Source of the DNA: Planctomycetota bacterium
Lineage (GTDB): Bacteria > Planctomycetota > Planctomycetia > Pirellulales > Lacipirellulaceae
Length of the DNA: 64,000 nucleotides
Assembly: GCA_024278955.1 (NCBI GenBank)
Contig: JAJRSE010000080.1
Span: 16,835 to 80,834, forward strand
Direction: 5' to 3'
The notes under the pieces were generated by a model. It did no database searches, was not told where the DNA came from, and saw only the letters and a list, made by a program, of their open reading frames with translations. The position numbers and the translations under genes were made by a program. Shown in pieces: positions 18,369 to 26,853 of the stretch (its first letter is position 1; every line of letters starts with the position of its first letter).

Positions 18369-19130
18369 TTACGCAGCGACTCGAAGAATCGAGCGTTGCG
18401 GTTTCACGGCCCGTTGGTTTGAGAGCTCGGCGAGTGTGTTTCTCACCGTCGAGACAAGCAGCTGGTCGCGGCTTGCAGCCCAAGAGATCTCTCTCAGGAG
18501 CTTCTCAAGCCTTTGCAAACCGCCTGCCCCGGTACGCCCCAGTTCAGCAGAACGCACCATCAGCAATTGGGTCTCAGCACTTTCGATAGCCACCAGCCGT
18601 TTCACCGTGGGGTGCCTTCCCAGTAGCAGGCTTACTAGACGCCGCTTTTGAGTAAGGCTGACACTAGGTCGAAACTGCCAAAGGCCGCAGGGCAGGGGAC
18701 GCGGCTTGGCTGGTGAGGAGCGATCTTGTTGGTCGAAGAACACTCCTTCGATTCCTTGCTCAGCAAGAATTGCCGCTCGCGAGCGAAGCAACTGGGGATC
18801 GCCGACCACGAGCTGTGCCCTTGTCTCGGCCGCGGCAGACAGGGCAGCAATTTGGGAGCCCAGCTCGGTGCGGAATTGAGAATGGGAAGACAACGGAGAG
18901 AGCCGCTGCATGTCGATCCGTAGTGCCACTTCGTTGCTAGCTGAAGCAGAATGTTGCTTCCTCAACAGCCGGGCTCGCTCGGCAGTGCCGACAATCCAAG
19001 TGGCTGGCAGTCGGTGCCCCGAGAAAAGATGAACCAGGTGAAGCAGGCGGGCCTTGTCGGCCTCGTCTGGATTGGTGTCGGCTAGGTCGACCACAAAGGC
19101 TATCTTTGGCACTCCTGCGGCTGGTTTCAT
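18369..19130 (-). CDS. Protein of unknown function, possibly polysaccharide-deacetylase-like
   Basis: 253 residues from the ATG at 19130 (MKPAAGVPKIAFVVDLAD); the frame is open to 19175. The order beta-strand with Asp (IAFVVDLAD), helix (ARLLHLVHLFSGHRLPATWIV) and a later VVGDPQLLRSRAAILAEQGIEGVFFD resembles a degenerate NodB/polysaccharide deacetylase barrel, in which a search for allowed conditions (ATWIVG) follows the catalytic Asp. The metal-binding HxxxH motif is not evident, so an inactive or different fold is possible. The function is unknown. Confidence 0.55.
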   Translation of the reverse strand: MKPAAGVPKIAFVVDLADTNPDEADKARLLHLVHLFSGHRLPATWIVGTAERARLLRKQHSASASNEVALRIDMQRLSPLSSHSQFRTELGSQIAALSAAAETRAQLVVGDPQLLRSRAAILAEQGIEGVFFDQQDRSSPAKPRPLPCGLWQFRPSVSLTQKRRLVSLLLGRHPTVKRLVAIESAETQLLMVRSAELGRTGAGGLQRLEKLLREISWAASRDQLLVSTVRNTLAELSNQRAVKPQRSILRVAA

Positions 19131-19474
19131 AGCACAATACCCCGTCGTTCGAGCAATCCCGTCCTGCTGGTACACGGTTCCCAGCTATTGTTTACTTCGG
19201 GTCTTAGCATGGCAAAACTCGACGAAAGCGACGGGAGCAGCAATTAGCGAAACTCCGTAAAATATGCCGAAAAAGCGAAGATTGCCGAAGTCGGCTGTTG
19301 TATGGCAATATCACGCTAACCCCGTACTCAATTTTCTGTTAAATTAGTGCGTATCGCACGGATATGTTCTGGTCACCGCACGGGCATTTCAGCGTCAAAC
19401 CGTGCCCCCCGTCTGGGACTTGCGCTAGAGTAGGTCTTGTAACTGCCGAGCAGAGTCCGCCACCCCAACTTGCC

Positions 19475-20584
19475 ATGACATATTCTAGCGAACGATGGGA
19501 CTTCCATCCCCACCCTTTTTTGGCCAGTGGCCACGCGCAAACGGTCATTGGAATCAAATGGCGCCAGCCGGTTGTGCCGTACCGAGCTACCCAACATCGG
19601 GTTCTGCTAGACGATGGCGATCAACTGGTGCTGCATGAGGACCGACCGGAAAAAACAGAAGACGCTCAGGACTGTGTGCTGATGGCCCATGGGTTGGGCG
19701 GTTGCCGCCTGAGCAGCTACATGATCCGGATTGCTGAACGGCTTGTAACCGAGGGATACCGTGTCTTTCGCATGGACATGCGTGGATGCGGGGCAGGGGA
19801 GGGCTTGGCAAAGCTGCCGACCCATACGGGCCGCTCGACCGATATGGTTGCGGCTTTGCACTACATCGCAGAGCTTTATCCTGAGGCTTCCACTCACCTT
19901 TTAGGTTTCTCCCTAGGGGGAGCGGTTGCACTTAACATGCTTGGCGAAGCAGGGGAGATGCGAATTGGCAACCTCAAGCGTTCGTTCGTCGTTTGCCCCC
20001 CGCTGGACTTAGCCGCGGTGGAACTCCATTTCCACACGCTTTCGGGGCGACTCTACGATAAATTTTTTGTGGGGTTATTGTGGAAACAAATCGTGAACCG
20101 ATGGAAAATGTTTCCTGAAATTGCTCCTAAAGAAATCCCGCGCAAGCCGCGATGTTTGCGCGAGATCGATGAGATGGTGATTGCCCCCACCGGCGGCTAT
20201 GCGTCGGCGTCAGACTACTACGCCAAAGCTTCGCCTGGGCCCAAGCTGGCTGCCATCCGTCAGCCGGTCACGATTCTTTCTAGCGAAGACGACCCCGTGG
20301 TTCCCGCCGGTCCGCTTCTCGAACTCCCGATTAGCTCGTCAGTCGAAGTGATCACAACTGCCCGAGGTGGCCACTTAGGCTTTTTATCGCGACAAAATGG
20401 CGATCCCGACCGGCGTTGGCTCGACTGGCGGATTGTTGAGTGGCTGGAAGAGGGGAAACAGGCCGAGTACCGCAAACCGCAAGACGCTACGATACACGCG
20501 GTCGAGCGACCTGCTCCGATGTTTTCGCGAGTCCGTCAAGGCGAGACGACTTCTTCGACTGCCGGTTCGTCGACGACCGGGTGA
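19475..20584 (+). CDS. YheT-type alpha/beta hydrolase
   Basis: 369 residues from the ATG at 19475 (MTYSSERWDFHPHPFLASGHAQT); a longer frame to 19364 lacks family features. The opening FLASGHAQTV is typical of the YheT/EMB8 group. The nucleophile elbow is GFSLGG (S146); an acid in ILSSEDDPVVP and a histidine in ARGGHLGF complete the triad. The oxyanion region is MAHGLGG. These proteins are cytosolic esterases with poorly known substrates. The last 49 bases overlap the end of the ZIP transporter gene on the other strand. Confidence 0.9.
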   Translation: MTYSSERWDFHPHPFLASGHAQTVIGIKWRQPVVPYRATQHRVLLDDGDQLVLHEDRPEKTEDAQDCVLMAHGLGGCRLSSYMIRIAERLVTEGYRVFRMDMRGCGAGEGLAKLPTHTGRSTDMVAALHYIAELYPEASTHLLGFSLGGAVALNMLGEAGEMRIGNLKRSFVVCPPLDLAAVELHFHTLSGRLYDKFFVGLLWKQIVNRWKMFPEIAPKEIPRKPRCLREIDEMVIAPTGGYASASDYYAKASPGPKLAAIRQPVTILSSEDDPVVPAGPLLELPISSSVEVITTARGGHLGFLSRQNGDPDRRWLDWRIVEWLEEGKQAEYRKPQDATIHAVERPAPMFSRVRQGETTSSTAGSSTTG

Positions 20585-21417
20585 CTGTGAGAAATCGCTT
20601 CCAGTCGGCAAACGCCGTAAGCGATTGCTAGGCCACACAGGAGTGCGAACGAGAGTTTTCCGCGGTCATGATCGTGAAACTGTAGCTCGGGGAGTAAATC
20701 GCTCAGGGCGATGCACAAAAAAGTTCCTGCGGCAAAAGCCAAGGCGTAGGCGAGCGTCGACTCGCCTGGTTGATTCATAATGCCCCCGTAAAAGATAAAC
20801 GCTCCCAGCGGAATGGCCAACGAAAAAAGCACGTTGACTAAATGCTGCCACGGCTGCGACCAGCCTCCGCGGGCCATCAGCGTCGCGATTGTCATCGAAT
20901 CAAATGGCTTGTGGAGCAAAATCACGAGAAACGGGCCAAGACCTGCCAGGGGCAAGTTGCCGTGGCCGTGTTCAACGCTCGCTGCGAGCGCAACCCCAGC
21001 GATGATGCTGTGCAAGGTGAGCCCCAGTGCGGCACCGCTCCAAGTAAGATCGTGACCATGGCGATGCTCGTGGGCGTCGTCATGATCGTGATTGCAGGTG
21101 ACTTCGCCGTCTTCAACGTCATGATGGTGGAAGCAGAAGTATCGCTCGATGAAAAACATCGTCAGCAGGCCCGCGAGAACCCAAAGCATGAGGTTGAGTT
21201 CGAGCCCTACTTGGTCGGGGTTGCTGAGGCGTGCTTGTTCCAGCGCGTGGGGTAACATGTGCAGCAGACCAATGCCGAGCATGACGCCAGCGACAAAGCT
21301 GACGGCCAACTCCATTCCTCGGTGAGTTAGCCGGAACCATCGAGGAATCATTCCGCCGGCGATCGATGCGCCGAGAATCAGGAGGCAATAGTAGGTGAGG
21401 AGTACGAGGGAAGGCAT
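20536..21417 (-). CDS. ZIP-family metal transporter
   Basis: 293 residues with about eight membrane helices. A His/Asp-rich cytoplasmic loop (CNHDHDDAHEHRHGHD) lies between helices III and IV, as in many ZIP proteins. Helix IV carries LTLHSIIAGVALA and helix V LVILLHKPFDSMTI, the His/Glu-type metal-path positions of the family. It imports divalent cations such as Zn2+ into the cytoplasm. The 3' end overlaps the hydrolase gene tail by 49 bases, and it is divergent from dtd. Confidence 0.9.
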   Translation of the reverse strand: MPSLVLLTYYCLLILGASIAGGMIPRWFRLTHRGMELAVSFVAGVMLGIGLLHMLPHALEQARLSNPDQVGLELNLMLWVLAGLLTMFFIERYFCFHHHDVEDGEVTCNHDHDDAHEHRHGHDLTWSGAALGLTLHSIIAGVALAASVEHGHGNLPLAGLGPFLVILLHKPFDSMTIATLMARGGWSQPWQHLVNVLFSLAIPLGAFIFYGGIMNQPGESTLAYALAFAAGTFLCIALSDLLPELQFHDHDRGKLSFALLCGLAIAYGVCRLEAISHSHPVVDEPAVEEVVSP

Positions 21418-21455
21418 TGGAGTGCGGAATGACGAATGCGGAATGTGGAATGACG
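21418..21455. repeat. GGAATGACGAAT micro-repeat tract
   Basis: Tandem imperfect units (GTGCGGAATGACGAATGCGG, then GTGGAATGACGAA) directly before the ZIP gene start and upstream of dtd. Similar tracts occur at 22861-22895, 24999-25030 and 26824-26845, always in gaps between genes. Confidence 0.55.
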
Positions 21456-21528
21456 AACTTGCGGGGCCTTATAGGGTACCTGCTTTGGGCTCTGGCCTCT
21501 ACTGGCTGGCTTGGATATGCTGGTCGAC

Positions 21529-21975
21529 ATGCGAGTATGTCTTCAGCGAGTGAGCCAAGCGAAAGTTGTTGTGGCAGAGGAAACGATCGGTCAGATCGGT
21601 GCCGGTCTGTTGGTATTGCTAGGCGTGAGTGCCGATGACGACGAGGACAATCTGGCCTGGATGGTCGGCAAGGTCACGAATCTTCGGATCTTTGAAGACG
21701 ATGACGGTAAGATGAATCGCTCGCTGATCGACACCGGCGGTGCCATGCTGGTGGTAAGCCAATTCACGCTGTACGGCAATTGCCGGAAGGGACGCCGCCC
21801 GAGCTTTGTTTCGGCAGCCCCTCCGGAAATGGCCGAGCCGATGATCGAACGATTCGTCGAACTGGCAAGAGGGCAGGGCGTCGAGGTCGAAACGGGCCGC
21901 TTTCGCGCCGATATGCAGGTCACGCTGACGAATGATGGGCCCGTGACGATTTGGATTGATTCGGCGGAGCGGTGA
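21529..21975 (+). CDS. dtd: D-aminoacyl-tRNA deacylase
   Basis: 148 residues from the ATG at 21529 ([13 protein letters not shown]); the frame is open to 21511. Both catalytic signatures are present: SQFTLYG in the middle and NDGPVTI near the end. The enzyme hydrolyses D-amino acids (and glycine from tRNA-Ala) off mischarged tRNA as a homodimer. It is monocistronic, between the divergent ZIP gene and the convergent DUF457 gene. Length and motifs match the family fully. Confidence 0.96.
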   Translation: MRVCLQRVSQAKVVVAEETIGQIGAGLLVLLGVSADDDEDNLAWMVGKVTNLRIFEDDDGKMNRSLIDTGGAMLVVSQFTLYGNCRKGRRPSFVSAAPPEMAEPMIERFVELARGQGVEVETGRFRADMQVTLTNDGPVTIWIDSAER

Positions 21976-22045
21976 CCAAGGGAAACGCCTAGCGCAAAGA
22001 GTTAAGCCCCATGATGAGGTGTGTGGAAGGGATTCGTCCCGCGAG

Positions 22046-22858
22046 CTACTCGCGCAGGTCGTTCCAAATGCGTCTTGCCGTATCGTAGATCGTAGAGTCT
22101 TTTCCCGAGAAGATCGGTTCGTTCGGGCCGTTCGCAGGGGACTGCCGAGCCATCTCGGGATGGTCTTCCTGGGCAATCTGCCCAGCCCAATTCTCGCGTT
22201 GTAAAACCACTGGCGACAACTGGCCGTAGCGTTCCATCACCATTGGTTCGCTGAGAATCATCAGCACGACGATAACCAGTTTTCCGTAGGTCGAGATGTT
22301 GCTCCACCAGTTCGATCCCCAAAGCTTTAACGCCGTACCGAACGATCTTTTCAGCCGGCCCCGTTTCCAATCCACGGCATAGATTTCGTCGAGTGTCAAA
22401 TGCGACATCACGCCGAGCAGCACGCCACCCGCCTTGAAGTAACGCAGTTGCAAATCGCTCGACCCGCACAAAAGAAACGACACGCCCGTGAAAATCGCAA
22501 CCGCTGGCAAGCTATGAAACATGCCACGATGCACGGTATATTTGGCCAGCAATCGCGCAACGCCAAATCGCACGAAGAGATATAACCCGCCGGTGGCGAG
22601 CACAAGCTGTTCGTGGTTTAGCCCCAGTTGTTCAAATCGATCGAGCAACAGCATCGGCACAATGGCTGCGGCGAAGCCTGTCGATTCGCGAAAAGGGATT
22701 CCCGAGTCGCTGTCGATGTCGGGCAACATACCGCCGATGCCGCAAAGCCCGCCAGCAATGAGTGCCGAATCGAGCGGCATACCCAGGGTAAGCCCGACGC
22801 CCGTGTAACCAACGCCTAAGATGCTGCTGGTGGTGATATGAGTTTTGAAACCGGCCAT
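22046..22858 (-). CDS. DUF457/YdjM-type membrane-bound metal-dependent hydrolase
   Basis: 270 residues. The family's metal-binding residues are visible: MAGFKTHITTSSILG (His in the first helix), GGMLPDIDSDSG, TVHRGMFHSLPA and GVMSHLTLDEIY. Several hydrophobic helices place it in the inner membrane. The C-terminal ~70 residues are soluble and charged. Biochemical function of the family is not established; it is named for predicted phospholipase-C-like metal binding. It converges with dtd (70 bases) and is divergent from the cvpA-like gene. Confidence 0.88.
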   Translation of the reverse strand: MAGFKTHITTSSILGVGYTGVGLTLGMPLDSALIAGGLCGIGGMLPDIDSDSGIPFRESTGFAAAIVPMLLLDRFEQLGLNHEQLVLATGGLYLFVRFGVARLLAKYTVHRGMFHSLPAVAIFTGVSFLLCGSSDLQLRYFKAGGVLLGVMSHLTLDEIYAVDWKRGRLKRSFGTALKLWGSNWWSNISTYGKLVIVVLMILSEPMVMERYGQLSPVVLQRENWAGQIAQEDHPEMARQSPANGPNEPIFSGKDSTIYDTARRIWNDLRE

Positions 22859-23082
22859 GGGAATTCGGATTGCAGAATGCGGATTTCGGAATGAATTGTA
22901 CAGCGGGCGGACTCTATGGGATTCGAGAAAATGCGACTAGCCAGATGCCGCGATAGCACTGCTTGCAGTTGCCGCTTTCCGCTTTCTGTTTTCCGCTTTT
23001 GCCGATACACTTTGGCTCCCGTGATCGGTTGAATCGCGGTCGAGTGCTTGATTTCAAAATTCTCTGTCAGCAGCCTGGATCT

Positions 23083-23826
23083 ATGCAAACTTACGATATG
23101 TTGATGGCTTTGGTTCTTGTAGCGGCTACGTTATTTGGTTTTTGGAAAGGCATGGCCTGGCAAATTGCTTCGCTCGCCTCGCTGGTGGTGAGCTATTTTG
23201 TGGCCTTTCGATTTTCCGACCAATTGGCGCCGATGATAAGCGACCAAGCGCCGTTTAATAAATTTGTTGCGATGCTGGCGATTTATGTTGGCACTTCGTT
23301 CGTCATCTGGACGCTCTTTCGGCTTGTTTCGGGTGCGATCGATCGCGTAAAGCTTGACGGCTTTGATCATCAGATGGGCGCGCTGATTGGGCTCGGAAAA
23401 GGCGTGCTGCTGTGTATCGCGATTACCTTCTTCGCGGTAACGATTTTACCGCAGGCGCAAAAAGATACGATTATCGCCTCGCAGGCGGGACATTACATTG
23501 TTCAGATCTTAGATAAGTCCCACGCGGTGGTTCCGCCGGAGATTCATGATGTGATTCATCCTTATGTCGAGCGAATTGAAGAGCGGCTCGATCCGAATTA
23601 CCAACCCCAAAGTGGGAGCGATTTCCAGGCGATGTGGCCTCAGGGAAATGTACCGTCATGGCCAGCCCAGACTTCGCCCACTCAGGCAGCCAACGCCAAC
23701 AATTGGCAACAGCCACAACCGAGCGAGAATCAGCCGGCGCCTTGGCCCGTGCCATCGCCGCCGACTCGCTCTGGCGATCTGTCAGATCGCGGCTATGGGC
23801 AGGCTCAGCCAGGGGGCTACAAATAA
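23083..23826 (+). CDS. CvpA-family membrane protein
   Basis: 247 residues from the ATG at 23083 (MQTYDMLMALVLV); the open frame begins at 22963 but upstream codons are non-coding in character. Four helices occupy residues 5-170 with the CvpA pattern (FGFWKGMAWQIASLASLV, LIGLGKGVLLCIAITFFA). The last ~70 residues are Pro/Gln-rich and disordered (QPQPSENQPAPWPVPSPP). In E. coli, CvpA is needed for colicin V production and for envelope homeostasis. It converges with accA across the gap that holds the dif-like site. Confidence 0.85.
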   Translation: MQTYDMLMALVLVAATLFGFWKGMAWQIASLASLVVSYFVAFRFSDQLAPMISDQAPFNKFVAMLAIYVGTSFVIWTLFRLVSGAIDRVKLDGFDHQMGALIGLGKGVLLCIAITFFAVTILPQAQKDTIIASQAGHYIVQILDKSHAVVPPEIHDVIHPYVERIEERLDPNYQPQSGSDFQAMWPQGNVPSWPAQTSPTQAANANNWQQPQPSENQPAPWPVPSPPTRSGDLSDRGYGQAQPGGYK

Positions 23827-23876
23827 GCGAGGCTCCTGGATCAAAGTCGCTATTTCCCAGGTAAAACGGTCGCAAA

Positions 23877-23904
23877 AACGAACATAACAATGATTATCGG
23901 ACGT
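23877..23904 (-). other. Candidate dif site (XerC/XerD chromosome dimer resolution)
   Basis: 28 bases with the dif layout of 11 + 6 + 11. Read on the minus strand, the XerC-type arm is ACGTCCGATAA, the centre TCATTG and the XerD-type arm TTATGTTCGTT. The XerD core TTATGTT is identical to E. coli dif, and the XerC arm matches B. subtilis dif at 8 of 11 positions. The inner ATAA-6-TTAT symmetry is present. It sits between the convergent cvpA-like and accA genes, at the point where KOPS-like octamers switch strand. The combination, not the sequence alone, supports the call. Confidence 0.6.
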
Positions 23905-23993
23905 TGCTGGTAGGAGCTTCAGGGGTAGAGTTTGTTGTTGTGGGCCCCCTTCTCTGCGGCCCCGTAGTTGGCCGAAATGGCTCCTGCGATCCG

Positions 23994-24983
23994 TCAGATT
24001 GCGGCAGGTGTTTGCGGGTCGGATGGCTCGTGGAATGGGCCGATGGCTCGGAACTTTTCGTAGCGCTGAGATAGCAAATCGTCGACGGGCAGCTTCGTCA
24101 ATTCGCGGAGTGTTTTGATGAGATACATTTTGAGGCGGCCGGCCATTTGGTGATGGTCTCGATGGGCTCCTCCGAGCGGCTCTTCGATGACATCGTCGAT
24201 GGCTCCCATCCTCTTGAGATCCTTTGAAGTGATCTGAAGCGCCCGAGCCGCTTGTTCGGCATAATCGTGACTCTTCCACAAAATGCCGGCACAGCCTTCG
24301 GGGCTGATCACCGAATAGTAGGCGTGCTCAAGCAGAGCGACCCGGTCGCCTAGGCCGATGCCCAATGCGCCGCCTGAGCCGCCTTCTCCAATCACGACGC
24401 AAATAATGGGGGTTTCCATACGCGACATCGCCAACATGCTTTCAGCGATTACCAGGGCTTGGCCGCGTTCTTCGGCGCCGATGCCTGGGTAGGCGCCTGG
24501 GGTGTCGATCATTGCGATAATCGGCAGCCCATATTTGGTCGCTAGTTGCATTTTCCGAAGCGATTTACGATAGCCTTCGGGATGGGCGCACCCAAAATAA
24601 CATTCGTTGCGTTCTTTGAGCGTTTTTCCTTTTTGGTGTCCTACGACCAAGACTTTATGCTCGCCCAGTTTGGCAAAGCCGGTGCGAAGCGCGCGGTCGT
24701 CGCCGAAGAAGCGGTCTCCGTGGAGTTCGACAAACTCGTCGAACACGAGATCAAGGTAATCGGTGAACATCGGACGATCGGGATGTCGAGCGACGCGAAC
24801 CGTTTCCCAAGCGTCGAGATTATTGTAGATCGACTTCGTTGTTTCGGTCAGCTGGCGGCGCAGGCCACGGATACGATCGCGTTGTTCGGGTGTCTTGCGG
24901 TCGTTTGATTCGAGATCTTCGATCTGCTGGCTGATCTCGAAGATGGGCTGCTCGAAAGGTAGTCGGAAATTGGTACTGGCCAT
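23994..24983 (-). CDS. accA: Acetyl-CoA carboxylase carboxyltransferase subunit alpha
   Basis: 329 residues, full family length. The N-terminal helical part (FEQPIFEISQQIEDLE) precedes the carboxyltransferase domain with LHGDRFFGDDRALRTG, IDTPGAYPGIGAEERGQ and VVIGEGGSGGALGIGLGD, which form the carboxybiotin site with the beta subunit AccD. It carries out the second half-reaction of malonyl-CoA formation. It is the last gene of a long minus-strand run from 30949, but gaps of 50-240 bases suggest separate units. AccD is not in the window. Confidence 0.97.
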   Translation of the reverse strand: MASTNFRLPFEQPIFEISQQIEDLESNDRKTPEQRDRIRGLRRQLTETTKSIYNNLDAWETVRVARHPDRPMFTDYLDLVFDEFVELHGDRFFGDDRALRTGFAKLGEHKVLVVGHQKGKTLKERNECYFGCAHPEGYRKSLRKMQLATKYGLPIIAMIDTPGAYPGIGAEERGQALVIAESMLAMSRMETPIICVVIGEGGSGGALGIGLGDRVALLEHAYYSVISPEGCAGILWKSHDYAEQAARALQITSKDLKRMGAIDDVIEEPLGGAHRDHHQMAGRLKMYLIKTLRELTKLPVDDLLSQRYEKFRAIGPFHEPSDPQTPAAI

Positions 24984-25037
24984 GAGAATATTAGGGAAAT
25001 GACGAATGACGAATTAAGAAATGACGAATTTGTGTTG

Positions 25038-25943
25038 TTACTCTTCTTCTTTGGAGGCCGCCTTTTTTGCGGCTTCTTGCTCTGGAGTGAGCGGTGGTTT
25101 GGGTCTGATATGGAAGCAGCGTCCTCTTTTGAGTTCGCGGTAAAATTCCATCAGCGAGTCGGGTCGGTCGTTGGGGTCTTTGGCCAACATCCGATGGACT
25201 AGTTTTGCGAAATCGGGTTGGATGTTTTTTTGCAAAACACTAATGTCATGCGGCCGGGCTTTTAGGTGTTTGTTTAAGAGTTCGGAAGAGCTACTCGCGG
25301 TGAACGGAAGTTTGCCAGTCATTAGTTCGTAGACCATGCAACCAAAGCTGTAGATATCGGCTCGCGCGTCGACTTCTTTGCCGCGGATTTGTTCGGGCGA
25401 CATGTAGCTATAGGTGCCCTGGACAGGCGCTTTGCCGCCGAACATTTTCGAGAGGCCTTTGGGGATTTTTCTTGCGATAGTGAAGTCGATTAGGCGTACT
25501 TCGTTTTCTTCGCTCACGAGGAAGTTGTCGGGCTTGATATCGCGGTGAGTCCAGCCTTCTTTGTGCATGTGCTCGATCGACAAAGCAGCTTCACAAAGGA
25601 TTTCTTCGAGTCGGTAATGGAGTCGCTCGGCACCCTCGTTGATTTGCTGTTTGAGGTTGGGCGTTTTGAAAAGCTCCATCGTGAGGTAGGTGCCGTCCTT
25701 GCTGGTGCCAAAGTCGAGTGTTTCGATGATCGAACGATGGACTAGCGATTTGCCGACCGTGTACTCGTGCTTGAGGTCGTTGGATGCCTGTTTGGTAAAT
25801 TTTTTACCCGGCGGGAGCCACTTCATCGCGTAGGCGACGTTTTTGTCGAGAGGACGAACTGCCCAAATTTCAAAGGTCGCCCCTGCACGGATGAGATGAA
25901 ACATCCGGTAAGGTCCGACAAATTCTTTTTTCACTGCTGCCAT
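25038..25943 (-). CDS. Serine/threonine protein kinase with DFT instead of DFG
   Basis: 301 residues containing only a kinase domain, without membrane helix or sensor. Catalytic Lys is K41 (AYAMKW), the loop is THRDIKPDN (D135), and the activation region carries YSYMSPEQ and DIYSFGCMVYELMTG. Two key motifs deviate: the DFG is DFT (153-155) and the Gly-rich loop is IRAGATFEIW with a single glycine. Nucleotide binding may therefore be altered, though the Asp, Lys and HRD remain, so activity is plausible. Located between accA and truA with no obvious substrate gene. Confidence 0.9.
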   Translation of the reverse strand: MAAVKKEFVGPYRMFHLIRAGATFEIWAVRPLDKNVAYAMKWLPPGKKFTKQASNDLKHEYTVGKSLVHRSIIETLDFGTSKDGTYLTMELFKTPNLKQQINEGAERLHYRLEEILCEAALSIEHMHKEGWTHRDIKPDNFLVSEENEVRLIDFTIARKIPKGLSKMFGGKAPVQGTYSYMSPEQIRGKEVDARADIYSFGCMVYELMTGKLPFTASSSSELLNKHLKARPHDISVLQKNIQPDFAKLVHRMLAKDPNDRPDSLMEFYRELKRGRCFHIRPKPPLTPEQEAAKKAASKEEE

Positions 25944-26037
25944 ATCTGTGCCAATTCTTCCCGAAGCCTGTTTGAGACAGTAAGGATAAGTTTAGTCGCC
26001 TGCCTGCTGTTGGGAAAGAGAGATGGCGTGGGAGGAG

Positions 26038-26814
26038 CTAGGAATGAGAAACTGGGTAGTCGACCTTGAGGAGGATCAGGCCTTGGGCGGGAGCGGTTTG
26101 GCCTGCGATGCGGCGATCGGCGGCAATCAGGGTTTCTGACAGCCAGGATTCCGGCTTTCGGCCGAGGCCTACTGCGACTAGGCTACCGGCGATTGCTCGG
26201 ACCATATTGTAGAGAAAGCCGTCGCCCTCGATTTCGATCCAGATTTCAGGAGACGGATCGAGATGGTTGTCTTGCTGAGGGCCTCGTGAGACTTCGAGGT
26301 CGAAGATTGTCCGGACGCTTGTCTCTCGCTCGGAGCCTGCGGACTCGAAGCTTGCGAAGTCGTGTTTTCCGACCAGAGCTTGGCCAGTGCGGTGCATTGC
26401 TTCGATATCCAAGGGTTTCGGCATGTGCCAGACGAACTGGCGATCGAATACCGGTCGCCGATAGTCGTTGTGGATTCGATAGCGGTAGCGTTTGCCCGTG
26501 GCCTGATGAGTCGCATGAAAATCGTCGTTGGCCAGTTCGACCGACAAGACGACGACGTCGTCTGGCAACTTAGCGTTGAGGCCGCACCGAATTTTATCGG
26601 CAGGTATCGAAGTTTCTGATTTGACACCAACCACTTGCCCTCGCGCATGGACGCCAGAATCGGTGCGACTGGAGGCTCGGACACGCAGTTGCTCGCCGGT
26701 GATTTCTTGCCAAGCATGTTCAAAAACCTCCTGAACGGTCCGCTGGTTGGGCTGAGCTTGCCAGCCGCTGAAGTCGGTGCCGTCGTAGGCGATCGTGATT
26801 TTGAAGGTAGGCAC
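26038..26814 (-). CDS. truA: tRNA pseudouridine(38-40) synthase
   Basis: 258 residues. The family start IAYDGTDFSGWQAQP, the catalytic Asp in RTDSGVHARGQ (D52), the tRNA-binding YRYRIHND and the GDGFLYNMVRAIAGSLV motif are all present. It isomerises uridines 38-40 in the anticodon stem. It is followed in the same direction by the kinase gene and preceded by asd, 39 bases upstream, so asd and truA could be cotranscribed. Confidence 0.97.
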   Translation of the reverse strand: MPTFKITIAYDGTDFSGWQAQPNQRTVQEVFEHAWQEITGEQLRVRASSRTDSGVHARGQVVGVKSETSIPADKIRCGLNAKLPDDVVVLSVELANDDFHATHQATGKRYRYRIHNDYRRPVFDRQFVWHMPKPLDIEAMHRTGQALVGKHDFASFESAGSERETSVRTIFDLEVSRGPQQDNHLDPSPEIWIEIEGDGFLYNMVRAIAGSLVAVGLGRKPESWLSETLIAADRRIAGQTAPAQGLILLKVDYPVSHS

Positions 26815-26853
26815 AGGGCGATTTTGGAATGCGGATTTCGACTTCCGAACTCC

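Larger units (their letters stand above)
16685..21878 (+). other. Cluster of + strand KOPS-like octamers (GGGNAGGG)
   Basis: Sites at 16685, 17204, 18690, 19791, 19796 (overlapping) and 21871, all on the + strand and thus pointing to higher coordinates. Five are GGGCAGGG and one GGGGAGGG. No copy on the - strand was found from 1 to 27 kb. The sequence equals the FtsK-orienting KOPS consensus of E. coli. Confidence 0.6.
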
